Below, piece by piece: positions 22,340 through 33,829 of a DNA stretch of 64,000 bases. The first letter of the stretch is position 1; each line of letters opens with the position of its first letter. Source of the DNA: Myotis daubentonii (lineage: Eukaryota > Chordata > Mammalia > Chiroptera > Vespertilionidae); contig NC_081841.1 of assembly GCF_963259705.1 (NCBI RefSeq), positions 28,323,244 through 28,387,243 of the forward strand, in the 5' to 3' direction. A program made the translations under genes and the position numbers. Below the pieces are notes generated by a model. That model did not search any database. It was not told the origin of the DNA and saw nothing but the letters and a program-made list of their open reading frames with translations.

Positions 22340-23631
22340 AGGCCAGGTGACTTTTAGACGTTTATTAAAACTGGGGACAGTGAAACAAGAAAAGGGCTGG
22401 GGAGTTAGCCGAGGCTGGTCTGCTTTGGATCACTAAGTCAGAGAAAAGAGGACCTTGGGGACAGGTCCAGGAGGTTTGCCCGGGATGGACTGCCGCTGCC
22501 CATGGCTGCCCTGGTTGCAAGCCTCGTGTCAGGTGCACTGAGGCGGTGGCCTCAAAGGAGACAGGGCAGGGTGGGGCAGGGAAACTATGCGGGCGCAGGC
22601 TTTGTGGTGGCCTCACTCTGGGGATCGGATAAAGGGATTTTCCTTCTGAAATGAGGTGTGGCTGCCTGGAGCCCCTGGGCCAGAATCCCTGACCATCCCC
22701 AGCTCCATCTGACAAACAGGAAGGTGCCCTTGCCAGCAGTGGTCAGGCCGTCAGAATGCAGCCTGAGGAGCAGAGATGGGAACAACTGCCCCAGGCCCTT
22801 AGCTGCCTCCAGAAAGCACGTGTGGCACTCCAAGTAATGTCTCCTTAGAGTCGGCCACCTTGGCCAGCCCTGGGGGGAGGCGCTCTGCAGGCTCTGGCTG
22901 GAGGCACCAGCTCTCAAAACTGGTTGGTAATTCCCAGGTTTGCCAACGGGGTCACTGGGCAGCGAGCGAGCCAGGCGGTGGGAGGCAGACCACAAGTCAC
23001 CCACTGCAGGGCGGGTAAAAGTATTCCAGTGCTGACCTACCTCTAATATACCACTGCTGACACTGGTGTGTTTCCTTACAAACCTTTTGCTATGCATTGA
23101 TATAGTAAATATAACATAAAAATGTAAATATTGGGTTAAAAATCAAGTCGGCTCTTTCCATTCAAGACCATATTGTGAGTGCCCCCTCCCTCCCCCCCCG
23201 CTTATTGTTATTATCTTCATGGCCATGGCCATGTAGCTGCTGGTGCGATATTGTCTGACCTGCTGCGATATTGCGAGGCCTGTGGCTCTCTTTGCAATAT
23301 TATCCAGCCCTGGAGATGCTTGTCACGATATTGCCTGGCTGCATAGCTGCCGTCAGTATACTACCTGGCCATAACAAGTTGTTGGGTGAGCACTTTATTT
23401 CCTGTTTCTGATTAGAATTCCAGGGATGAGGTCAGAGAGCCAGCACTGCAGGCAGGTGATGGCCACACCTGTGTTTCCCGTTTACACTGAGTTCACAGAC
23501 GAGCCACAGGGAAGCTGGTCACTCATCACACATCAGCCTGCAGCAGGGACTAAGACTCAGCCCCTTAGGCTCTGCAGGCTGGCTGCATCCTTAGCCCCCT
23601 TGGTGCTGCCTCCTGGAGACACTGGGACACA

Positions 23632-23683
<52 letters not shown>

Positions 23684-25260
23684 GCAGCCAACACTTCAGA
23701 GTGGCTGTGGGGACCCTGCTCTACACCAGCACGGTGGGCCTCTCTCAGTCCCTCCTCAGCGGTGCCCTCACCCCCTCCCACCCGTCTCCTCACAGACAGC
23801 AGCCTGTGTTGGTGCCTCCGGTGCATAAGGACCAGCTCTCGGACTTGCAATGGGCATTTGCTGACTGGAGGGCAGCTGTATGCTTTCTGTTTGGACCAGG
23901 GAACTTGGGGATTGCCTTTTGGCAGGTGAGGGGCACTCGCTAGGAGCAGGCTTGTCACTCCCTAGACAGCCAGCTCTCCGGAGGGGTGTGGGTTGGCCTC
24001 CATGGTGCCGTGTTGCCCCCAAGCACCCTGACTGCAGGCCCAGCACCTAGAGAGCAGAGGGAACAAGGTCTTGACCAGCGCTGATTCTTGAACCTATACT
24101 TGGAGATTCCCAGGGGTTTAGCAAGAGGACAGGCCTCCTTGCCCAGGGCAGCCCGAGGGCTGGGCAGCAGGTGTCCTCGCTGGAATCCAGGCATGAGTCC
24201 TGGATTAGCACTGACCGGCCAAGGGCCAGCACGGGGGTCCATCCCAGATCAGTGGCTGTGGCCTGAGGATCAGGCTCCTTCCTGGCCTCTTAGTCCATGT
24301 CCTTGCGGTTCCCACGGGGCATTCCTCAGCCACCAAGGCCCTTCCTCGGGCTGGTGCCAACAGGAGAGGCCTGCAGGGTTCCCAGGGGCTCCAGGTGAAC
24401 ATACCCCACCCTCTTCCCACCACTGCCCTAGGGCCAGAGGCCAGGCAAGCGCGTGGTCCAGAGCTGTTGGCAGGCTGGGAAGTCTGCTCAGCCTACCCAA
24501 GAGGCCATGCACTGTCTCGGGCCTCACTGCCCTCTGGTGTCATTCCAGACCACAACCTGGTACAGGTGAAGGTGCTCCCAGGCTGTGCATCCATGTAATC
24601 GCCTTTGCCTCTGTTATCGGGCCATCAGCACACGGAGACCCAGGCATCAGGACACATCCTCTGCCAGCAGAAGCCACTGGCCCAGCTCCCAGCACCAGGC
24701 GCGTCATACCCTCTGCACAGGGGACAAATGTTCAAAGCACCTTCAGCGTGGCCTCCTGCCAGGTGGGACATTTTTGCTGTGCATTTCCAAGAAACCTAGT
24801 CTCAGTACATTGCTCTCTCCACGGCTCAGGGGCCTGGGACAGTCCCCTCCCTCCACCCCACGCCTGCTTTCCTTCCTGCACCAGTCCGTGCTACTGGCTG
24901 TGATAAGCCTTTTATGGGCTTCATCCTGGTGAAACTTTAGTTGCTAAATACATATTTGCCCAGGGTGGGGATTGGTGCCCAGGATCCAGTGTTAAATGGG
25001 CCTAAAATCGGATGATCCTTAGGCAGCTCTGTAGGGGCCTGGGTAGCCGTGGGGGATGCCAGACCTGGGGTCACACGGAGTTCCAGGCTTCCCTGTCCAG
25101 ATTAGAAGGTAGCTGAGGCCTCTGCTGACCCAGCATGAGGTGAAGGCCAGCACAGGGACTGAGGAGGACAGAGACAATGGGAAGCCCTGGCAACAGAGGT
25201 CCACATTAGTCCACACTCCAGACATCAGCTAGAACGAGACAGGGTCCCTGCAACAGCTGA
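22340..25260. other. GC-rich block of unknown origin
   Basis: About 2.9 kb with markedly higher GC than its flanks but without the CpG density of the STRAP promoter. It contains the longest frames outside repeats (271 residues + at 24088-24903; 170 residues - at 22585-23097), none with recognisable motifs. Features that may mean something: a minus-strand AATAAA at 22361-22366, a plus-strand stretch near 23135-23200 that reads like the R/U5 part of an LTR, and degenerate GATATTG-containing repeats at 23245-23375. It could be decayed LTR-retroelement sequence, a retrocopy, or conserved intergenic DNA. Confidence 0.3.
23632..23681. repeat. (AC)n microsatellite
   Basis: About 25 uninterrupted AC units. 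Likely length-polymorphic. Confidence 0.95.
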
Positions 25261-25594
25261 ACAGAGTGCAGAAAAGGGGGCATCCACATCAACCACCTAC
25301 ACTGAGCTCTTATGCATGCTGTGTTAGTTAACTACTGCTGTGTGACAAGTGACCTGGGTGTAGTGCCTGAAAACAGGTGGCTATCAGCTTCCTGTGGCTG
25401 ATGTAGCATAAGAGGGCCATCATGGTGTAAGATGGGCTGTCATCTCAAAGCTTACAGGAAGACAGCCCCCTCCCCCTAGGCTGCCCACAAGGGCTACTAC
25501 CCCAAGGATGAGACAAGCTGTGGCCCTTTTATAACCGAGCTTTAGGCAATCAACTGACATTATTGGATTTGCACACCACAAAATTATAATAAAA

Positions 25595-27131
25595 CTAGAG
25601 GCCCGGTGCACAAAAATTTGTGCACTCGGGGGGAAGGAGGGGTCCCTCAGCCTGGCCTGTGCCCTCTCGCAGTCTGGGACCCCTTGGGAGATAAAGCCCT
25701 GCTGGCTTAGGCCTGCTCCCAGGTGGCAGAGGGCAGGCCCAATCCCTAGGTGCAGTCCCTGGTTGGGCTCAGAGCAGGGCCGATTGGGGAGTTGGGGCGC
25801 CACCCCCTGTCATGCACAGAACAGGGCGGATTGGGAGGTTGCGATGCCACCCTCAGTCACACTCAGGGTAGGGCCGATTGAAGGGTTGGGGCACCGCCCC
25901 CTGTCACACTCAAGGCAGGGTCGATGGGGAGGTTGCGGCGCCACCCCCTGTCACGCACAGAGCAGGGCCAATCCGGGGATTGGGGCGCTGCCTCCTGTCA
26001 CGCACAGAGCAGGGCCAATCAGGGGGTTGGGGAGCTCCCCCCTGTCACTTACAGAGCAGGGCCCATCAAGGGGGTTGGGGAGCTCCCCCCTGTCACGCAC
26101 AGAGCAGGGTCGATCAGGGGGTTGGGGAGCTCTCCCCTGTCACGCACAGAGCAGGGCCCATCAGGAGGTTGAGGAGCTCCCCCCTGTCACTCACAGAGTA
26201 GGGCCGATAGGGGAGCTGGGGCACCACCCCCTGTCACACACAGAGCAGGGCCCATCAGGGGGTTGGGGCGCCGCACCCTGTCACACACAGAGCAGGGCCA
26301 ATCAGGGGGTTGGGGCGCTGCACCCTGTCACACACAGAGCCGCAGGGCAATCAGGGGTTTGGGGAGCTCCCCCGTATCAGGCACAGAGCAGGGCTGATCA
26401 GGAGGTGAGGGCGCCTTCCCCTGTCACGAACAGAGCAGGGCGGATAGGGAGGTTGTGGCCCCGCCCCCTGTCACACACAGAGCCGCAGGGCGATCAGGGG
26501 GTTTGGGCGCTGCCCCCTGTCACGCTGATCCCGGTGCCGGGAGGCCTCTTGGCTTCGCTGATCCCGGTGCTGGGAGGCATATTACCCTTTTACTATATAG
26601 GATAGAGGCCTGGTGCATGGGTGGGGCTGGCTGTTTTGCCTTGAAGGGTGTCCTGGATCAGGGTGGGGGTCCCCACTGGGGTGCCTGGCCAGCCTGGGTG
26701 AGGGGCTGAGGGCTGAAGCTCCCAACTGCTCCTTTTTTTTTTTTTTTTAATTCTGGGCCGGCTTTAGCTCTGGCTCCAGCTCTGAGGCTTCCGCTGCTGA
26801 AAGCAGGTATCTGGTTTGTTTGGGTTCTATAATCGAAACAATGTATAACTCCAGCTCTGAGATCCCGGCTCGCTGAAAGCAGGTTTCTGGGGTTTTCTTT
26901 GGCTTCTATATTTGTTACAATGTTTCAAACTTCAGGCTCAGAGGCCAGCAAGGCAGGTGGGGAACGTTGGAGTCCTCCGTCACTGAAGCAAGCAAGCCTC
27001 ATGTTAGTTTCAAGCGCCTGGCTGCCGGCCGCCATCTTGGCTGGCAGTTAATTTGCATATTGCCCTGATTAGCCAATGGGAAGGGTAGCGGTCATACACT
27101 AATTACCATGTTTCTCTTTTATTAGATAGGA
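25595..27131 (-). mobile_element. Composite HeliBat with 48-bp minisatellite
   Basis: Reverse-oriented. The 3' end is at the left: CTAG 25595-25598, hairpin arms GTGCAC around AAAAATTT. The 5' end is at the right: complement of TCCTATCTAATAAAAGAG, ending 27131. Flanks are A and T. An internal junction at 26602/26603 joins two Helitron bodies exactly as in the elements at 9710 and 40526. The 3' body (25595-26602) is largely a tandem repeat (25755-26535). The 5' body (26603-27131) carries YY1-type, octamer and CCAAT motifs (27028-27080). Non-coding. Confidence 0.92.
25755..26535. repeat. 48-bp minisatellite inside HeliBat
   Basis: About 16 units of 48 bp, each with a GATTGGGGAGTTGGGGCGCC-like segment, CCCCCTGTCA and a CACACAGAGCAGGGC-like segment. 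Because 48 is divisible by 3 and the units lack stops in three frames, overlapping long frames appear (280, 107 and 82 residues) encoding 16-residue repeats such as HAQSRANPGIG. These are repeat artefacts. The same unit recurs at 41230-41935. Confidence 0.93.
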
Positions 27132-28644
27132 TAATTTGGTACTAATATGGAAGACAGACTAAAATAATGGCTCTTAAAGCTAGCTGCATTTTAGAACTAC
27201 ATGGGTAGCTTTAAAAATGCTGATCCCCAGACTCCAGTCCGAAACAATTAAATCAAGCTCCTTAAAAATGAGCTCTTTTACCAAGTGGCCTGGATGGCAT
27301 TATCATACAGCTTGGAGTGAGAATCACTAGATTCAAGAGAGAAGCGACTAGAGACAGAAATACTACTCCTCAGGGTGCTACATTAGGCTCTTCCAGCAGG
27401 AGGTGTCAGAGAAAAACTGCAACCCTGGAGAGGAATAAGGGATTTGCTTTACAGCTGGCTTCTTGGAGACTTCCTATCTGCTGGAGTGGCGATGGCCACT
27501 TAGACAGCTATTTTTACAGAAGAGTTAAATAAGTACTCCCAATGACTACGCAGTAGAAGATCCCTGGAGTGGTGACTTTCATTCTTTTTCTTGTGCCACA
27601 CAAGGGAGAAAGGACGGGGGGAAAGGCCTCAGCACTTAGGCCTTCAGATGGCCACCACTTGTTTCTGAACTCTATTTCCTCAAACTCTAACCTTCTTCCT
27701 GCAGAAGCTGCTCAAGCCTTCACTCTCTAGAGTCCCCACTGGGTTTCTTGGGGAAACTCAACTTCTCCCCACACGAGAAAGGAGTGTGTGGTTAAACTAC
27801 ACAGGCCAGAAGGTGATGGAGTGTCCCGGGGCCTGGGGTTTGCCAGAGGAACACAGGGATTTTCTAGGGGCCCTGGGAGCTCTGTTTTGTGAGGAAAAGA
27901 TGGTGAGTGATCTAATTAATTGGCCTCTTCCTCAGTGAGTGCTACTGACACTTCTACCTGTAAGAACAACTCACTTCCATGAGTATTAATTTTCTTCTTA
28001 GCACAACATGATATAGTGGGATATGAGGAGGACATAATCTTCACATTGATGTGACTCTGATTCTATTCTTTTGGGAAAAAGTAATCCTTGAGTTTCTGGA
28101 TATGGATCTTCTGGGGTGTTTTTTTTTTTCCCTGAGCATGTCCATATTACTAGAACTATCATTTTAGTTTGGAATCACTCTTTATAAATCATTGAGGGAA
28201 AACAGTGCCAGCTCCAAATGGATTCTTTCAGACAATGTAATATTTCCTCACAGAAAAGTGTAGGTGTTGGCGAGGGGAGGAGGTCTCATTTTATCCAACA
28301 AACTATCCGTATGTCTATGTCTATGTCTATCTACAAAACCATAACAGCTGATCTTATTGTTCAAAACCCTAAGGTTGAAGCAGTACCCAATGTATTCAAA
28401 TAGAGTATCCCTTTTCTTCACTTAACATATAATTTGAGATTTCTCATCCTTCAAGCAGCTGATTTCATTTCAAAATCATAAACTATTCTTCTAGCTAAAG
28501 TTCTAAGTATACAAACAAAACAATTTCCCATATAAGAGGGAGAAGAATAAAAAAGAGTACACTTACACTATTCTTGCACAAGTAACAGACTACATAAATA
28601 CAATGGTCACCATTTAAAGATGAGTGGTATGGGATCTCTGCATT
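27132..28644. other. Intergenic DNA with a MER5-like relic
   Basis: Positions 27170-27330 resemble a MER5 hAT relic (TAGCTTTAAAAATGCTGATC, GGAGTGAGAATCACTAG). The rest is unassigned and shows no gene. Confidence 0.4.
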
Positions 28645-28661
28645 GAAAAATGTATTGTTTT

Positions 28662-30555
28662 GAAACCAAGATGGCGGCATAGGTTAACACCGGAGATTGC
28701 TGCCTCGAACAACCACTTCAAAAAACAACTAAAAGACGGAACGAATATCATCCAGAACCACAGGAAGGCTGGCTGAGTGGAAATTCTACAACTAGGAGGA
28801 AAGAGAATATCATACCCAGACTCAGAGGAGGCGCAGTGCTGAAGTGAAATACTCAGGTGCGGAGTGCACGTGGAGCGGGCTGGGGGCGGAGGGTGCGGTT
28901 GTTGTTTTCAATCGGGAGGGAGTTTCAGACTCTGAGCTCCAGATCCCGGCGAGTCTCTAGGGACCCAGACTCAAACGGGAGAAGCGGGACTGTCTGGCTT
29001 CGGTCGGAACTTGAAGGCAGCTTTCTCTCTGAGGTTTGCAGCGGGTGCTGGGACTCTGTGAGGTAGAGCCCCTAGGGACGGAACTGAGAGCAGCCATAAC
29101 TGCTCTCTCCGGCCCGCCCTGTAGATCCCCGGGGACCCGCCCCGCCCAAGACCTGCACAGAGTCATTTGCCGGATAGCCTCAGGCAAATGCTAGATTAGC
29201 ACCGCCCTAGAGATCCAGCACAGAAGCTCTCCCACTGCAGACACAGCGGACTCTCATAGCCAGTTAGCCTGGAGGTCAAATCACCCCCAGTATTGCCGAC
29301 AACAATCAAGGCTTAACTACAACAAGACTGCGCACAAAGACCACTAGGGGGTGCACCAAGAAAGCATAAAAAATGCGGAGACAAAGAAACAGGGCAAAAC
29401 TGTCAATGGAGGATATTGAGTTCAGAACCACACTTTTAAGGTCTCTTAAGAACTGTCTAGAAGCCGCCGATAAATGTAGTGAGATCCTCAAGAAATCTAA
29501 TGAGACCCTCGATGTTATGATAAAGAACCAACTAGAAATTAAGCATACACGGACTGAAATAAAGAATACTATACAGACTCCCAACAGCAGACCAGAGGAG
29601 CGCAAGAATCAAGGCAAAGATTTGAAATGCGAAGAAGCAAAAAACACCCAACTGGAAAAGCAAAATGAAAAAAGAATCCGAAAATACGAAGATAGTGTAA
29701 GGAGCCTCTGGGACAGCCTCAAGTGTACCAACATCAGAATTATAGGGGTGCCAGAAGATGAGAGAGACCAAGATATTGAAAACCTATTTGAAGAAATAAT
29801 GACAGAAAACTTCCCCCACCTGGTGAAAGAAATAGATTTACAACTCCAGGAAGTGCAGAGAACCCCAAACAAAAGGAATCCAAAGAGGACCACACCAAGA
29901 CACATCATAATTAAAATGCCAAGAGCAAAAGACAAAGAGAGAATCTTAAAAGCATCAAGAGAAAGAAACTCAGTTACCTACAAGGGAATACCCATATGAC
30001 TGTCAGCTGATTTCTCAACAGAAACTTTGCAGGCCAGAAGGGAATGGCAAGAAATATTCAAAGTGATGAATACCAAGAACCTACAACCAAGATTACTTTA
30101 TCCAGCAAAGCTATCATTCAGAACTGAAGGTCAGATAAAGAGCTTCACAGATAAGGAAAAGCTAAAGGAGTTCATCACCACCAAACCAGTATTATATGAA
30201 ATGCTGAAAGGTATCCTTTAAGAAGAGGAAGAAGAAGAAAAAGGTAAAGATACAAATTATGAACAACAAACATGCATCTATCAACAAGTGAATCTAAGAA
30301 TCAAGTGAATAAATAATCTGGTGATCATAATAGAATCAGGGACATAGAAAGGGAATGGACTGACTATTCTTGGGGGGGAAAGGGGTGTGGGAGATGCGGG
30401 AAGAGACTGGACAAAAATCGTGCACCTATGGATGAGGACAGTGGGTGGGGAGTGAGGGTGGAGGGTGGGGTGGGAACTGGGAGGAGGGGAGTTATGGGGG
30501 GAAAAAAGAGGAACAAATGTAATAATCTGAACAATAAAGATTTAATTAAAAAAAA
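28662..30555 (+). mobile_element. HAL1 half-LINE, nearly full length (copy 2)
   Basis: Same architecture as the copy at 7489: AACCAAGATGGCGGCATAGG start, 5' UTR, ORF1-type frame, the 3' UTR (GGGAGATGCGGGAAGAGACT segment) and AACAATAAAGATTTAATT plus A-tail. No ORF2. Flanked by a perfect 17-bp target duplication GAAAAATGTATTGTTTT (28645-28661 and 30556-30572). Very similar to copy 1 by eye, with small indels such as a shorter 3' UTR around 30318. Confidence 0.92.
29373..30221 (+). pseudogene. HAL1 ORF1p, nonsense mutation before C-terminal domain
   Basis: ATG 29373 opens a continuous frame through the coiled-coil-like N-terminus and the RRM-type domain (TNIRIIGVPEDERDQDIENL near residue 120). 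It stops at TGA 29997-29999, where copy 1 has an arginine codon (AGA). The same frame then stays open through the C-terminal domain to 30221 (...LKGIL). The predicted 208-residue product lacks the C-terminal nucleic-acid-binding domain and is probably non-functional. Confidence 0.9.
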
Positions 30556-30782
30556 GAAAAATGTATTGTTTTTAAATAAAAGAAAATAAATGTAAAAGAC
30601 AAAGAATTACTAAAAAAATGAAATGTTTAGACAAAAATTTCCCTATGTGCTCTAAAAAAAGTAAAAAATATGAACTCTCTACAACAAGAGACAAAATAAG
30701 AAATAATGTGAAAACAAATGAAGATGCAATGGAAGAGTTAAGGAAAGAAACTGAAATAAGAAACAAAACATGAGCCTGGACG

Positions 30783-31000
30783 AGCCGGTGTGGCTCCGTG
30801 GTTGAGCGTCAACCCATGCACAAACAGGCTGCTGATTCGATTCTTGGTCAGGTCACCTGCCCAGGTTGTGGGCTCAATCCTCAGTAGGGGGCATGCACGA
30901 GGCAGGCAATCAATGTTTCTCTCTCACTGATGTTTCTATCTCTCTCTCTCCTTTCCTCTCTTTCTAAAAGTCAATAAAAACATATTTTTTAAAGAAATTA
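30783..31000 (+). mobile_element. VES SINE
   Basis: Head GCCGGTGTGGCTCCGTGG (A-box-like), ATTCGATTCTTGGTC (B-box-like), GGGGGCATGCACGAGGCAG core, CT-rich stretch and TCAATAAAAACATATTTTTT end. An older subfamily; a second VES follows within a few bases. Confidence 0.88.
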
Positions 31001-31003
31001 ATA

Positions 31004-31216
31004 GCCCAACCGGCCTGGCTCAGTGGTTGAGTGTTGACCTATGAACCAGGAGGTCACAGTTAGATTCCTTGTCAGGGCTCGTGTCCCGGTTGCGGGCTCA
31101 ATCCCCAATGTGGGGCATGCAGGAGGCGGCTGATCAATGATTCTCTCTCATCATTAATGTTTCTATTTCTTTCTCTTCCCTTCTTCTCTGAAATCAATAA
31201 AAATATTTTTTAAAAC
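31004..31216 (+). mobile_element. VES SINE, directly after another VES
   Basis: CAACCGGCCTGGCTCAGTGG head, B-box region AGTTAGATTCCTTGTC, GCAGGAGGCGGCTGATCAAT core and TCAATAAAAATATTTTTT tail. Same orientation as the preceding SINE. Confidence 0.9.
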
Positions 31217-33434
31217 ACCATGAATATGGGAGAAATAATATAAATGGAGCCACTTTAAAACAGAGTTGGAGCTGCCATCTCAGAGGAACTGCTTTGCATC
31301 TCTTACTCCTCAAACCTTTAGAATGTTTGAAAGGAACAAAATAACCTTTGGACCGGGCCAAAGCAACAGTGTGTTCTAAGCAGCTATTTGCAAAGCTAAC
31401 AGGAAGGCGTACATCCTGACCACCAGACTGAATATTAAAGACATCCTTTAGAATTACCACTACCATGTATACCTACAGAATAGTTTAGCTTATTTGCACC
31501 TCTAGAAGTTGCTTCCTTGCCTTATTAACAAGAATAAAAATTCCTTTCTTCTATTCATGTAATTATTCCCCTCCCTTTGTCTCACCTCCTAAATGAACAC
31601 TATTTGGGTTTCTGCCTGAATAAGTGCTTCCAATAGCCACAATTCCTTTTTTTTAAAAAAAAAAACTCAAATAAATACTTGCTCCCTCCAACTTTAACCT
31701 CTTATTTTTAGGTTAACAAATGATATATAAACACTACATTTGAAGCAGAATGAAAGATAATTGACTCAAAACAAAGTAAAAAAAAAAAGTGTAGAAAGCA
31801 CACAGAGTGCAGTAGACAAGATATAACTCAAAGGGAAGAAAGCAAATGGAAATAAGTAACTGCCTGAGCCCTTTCCCAGCACACTCAAATGATTACTCTT
31901 CTTGTCTTCCTGAGCACATGAATGCCCAGCCAGACTATATGTGGCTACATGTGTGGCCACATGTCCCAGATCTCGTCAATGTAATGTGAATGGAAGTGAG
32001 TTATGCCAGACAAGACTTTTTTCAGGTTTGTATTGTAGTCTAAGTCTGTTTCTATGCAATCCTCTTTATTTCCCACTCTCCTTTCAGAAGTTCAAACCAG
32101 TATTTGCACCTGAAGGCTCTCCTTGCCTATTCACATGTACCCCACGTAACAGGGAATGCTTTCAATGTTTTGTCATTAGGTATGATATTTCTTTAGGATA
32201 TCCTATCAGGTCCCTTCTATTTCTAGAAGTTTTTATCATGAATGAATGTTAAATTGTAACTTAAACTTTTTACACATATATGGATATCAATTTCTCCGTT
32301 AGACTTTTACTGTGGTTAATCATATTAATTGCATTAATCTGTCTTCTAATATTAAACCAACTTTGAAGGCAGCTGATCATGACAACACTTTACAAGTCAG
32401 AATACAAATGAGCAGGAAATATACATTCTTTAGAGACAAAGCAATTATCAGTTATATATTCACCTACACAAAATGAGCAATATGTGGACATTAATATTTT
32501 ACTCAGTAGTTGTTTTAACTTGACTTGTATCTTTTCTTTATTTACCTCCATCAATAATGCAGTTATTTATGTAATCACTAAACAAGCATTTGTTGAGGAT
32601 TCTCTATCCATGAATAAATGCCATTCACTCTTCTGGTACTAGAGTACAAACACAACGAAGTCATAACCATCGCCATTAAGGAGCTCTTAAGTATGTACAT
32701 TGAGTATGTGTACGGGCGTGCGTTGGACCATAGGGCGAGGTTGGCACAGAGAGGGAGTAGAAGATAATGGAAAAAATATATAGTAAGTGTTGAGCAAAAT
32801 GTTAAGGAAATAGAATAGGGAAGTACATCAAGTCCCCATTCAAGTCTTCGGACTTGACTCTTGAATGGCAATACATGTTTATCACACACAAAAAAAGATG
32901 ATGGTGGATAAGGAAACATGAAGGACATTTATGCTGGGTGACTATTTATTGGTATGTGCCACGACATTATGGCCTTGGGGATAAAAGTGTGAATAAGTCA
33001 CAAAAATGTCTGCTGTTGTCAGTTTAAATTCTATCATCAACGGAAAGAAACAACTTGCCCAAAGAAAGGGCCGTTCCTGCCTAGGACAGCTTTTGCATGA
33101 GCAATCAGTCACCAGTTCTGGTTGACACACAGAACATCAATTCCCGAAATGGGCTGCCTGTAGAAAGACCATACCAGAGTTTCTATTTACAATTTATAAT
33201 TTAGTTTAGTACGTAATTATCTGTACATTGGGAGTGCGGGCTCACATTTGACTAATCCGAATATTCCATCAAAAATCTTTGGGGACCCCTGCTCTAGAGT
33301 TCTCTGCACTCCTCAAAAGAAAAATGATTTGAAATTCACTGCATTGAAAGCCACATAACAACCTCTAAAACACCAGCAACACAGGAATGGTCCATAATAG
33401 AAGGGGTAGCTGGGGAAATTACTTTTCTTAAGGC
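31217..33434. other. Unassigned intergenic DNA upstream of STRAP
   Basis: AT-rich, no supported gene. The short frames of 60-116 residues on both strands have no recognisable motifs. An isolated hAT-like end (GGGGACCCCTG to 33291) may be the last trace of a decayed element. Confidence 0.45.
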
Positions 33435-33657
33435 TTTCGGTTCTCAACCTTCCTAATGCCACGACCTTTTAACACAGTTCCTCATGTTGTGGTGACCCCC
33501 AATTTCATTGTTACAAATTGAACATAATTAAAGCATAGTGATTAATCACAAAAACAATATGTAATTATAGATGTGTTTTCCGATGGTCTTAGGCGACCCC
33601 TGTGAAAGGGTCGTTGGACCTCCAAAGGGGTCGCGACCCACAGGTTGAGAACCGCTG
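33435..33657. mobile_element. SPIN (Space Invaders) non-autonomous hAT element
   Basis: About 223 bp. The right terminus is GGTTGAGAACCGCTG and the left is the matching CGGTTCTCAACC, with its first four bases decayed. Interior phrases GGGTCGCGACCCACAGG, CGATGGTCTTAGGCGACCCC and AACAATATGTAATTATAG are characteristic of SPIN_NA. SPIN is known to have entered several tetrapod lineages, including vespertilionid bats, by horizontal transfer. No transposase and no clear 8-bp duplication. It lies about 170 bp from the start of the STRAP CpG island. Confidence 0.88.
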
Positions 33658-33829
33658 TGTAAACAATGCCAGAGGAGCTACCTATACAGTTAATACAAAT
33701 TGGAAAAAGAAAAAAAAAAGTTCTTGGACGCTCTTTGCTGGTTTGGACCTCCACTGAGCACAGCTCTGCTTTTCCTGCCTGTGTGTTCAGACACCGACCG
33801 CAGTCCCGGTTGTGTTGCTCGGTGCGTCA

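Noticed and set aside
24088..24903. 271-residue plus-strand reading frame
   Set aside because: Proline/serine/glycine-rich composition expected from GC-rich DNA, overlapping minus-strand frames, no recognised domain. Kept only as part of the unexplained GC-rich block.
24972..24990. Possible retroviral primer-binding site
   Set aside because: Only a loose resemblance to a lysine-tRNA type site, with no gag/pol/env frame or paired LTRs nearby.
25755..26535. Possible CRISPR-like regular repeats
   Set aside because: Units are contiguous without unique spacers and the genome is a vertebrate; this is a minisatellite.
25763..26605. 280-residue plus-strand reading frame of 16-residue repeats
   Set aside because: It is the translation of a 48-bp minisatellite in a HeliBat, open in three frames at once, with no start context or codon signature.
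33270..33291. Possible hAT terminus ending GGGGACCCCTG
   Set aside because: No matching left terminus or duplicated flank was found nearby, so not called as an element.
1..33434. Possible EPS8 exons, the usual gene before STRAP
   Set aside because: No EPS8-like coding exon could be read; non-coding 5' exons or introns cannot be excluded from sequence alone.
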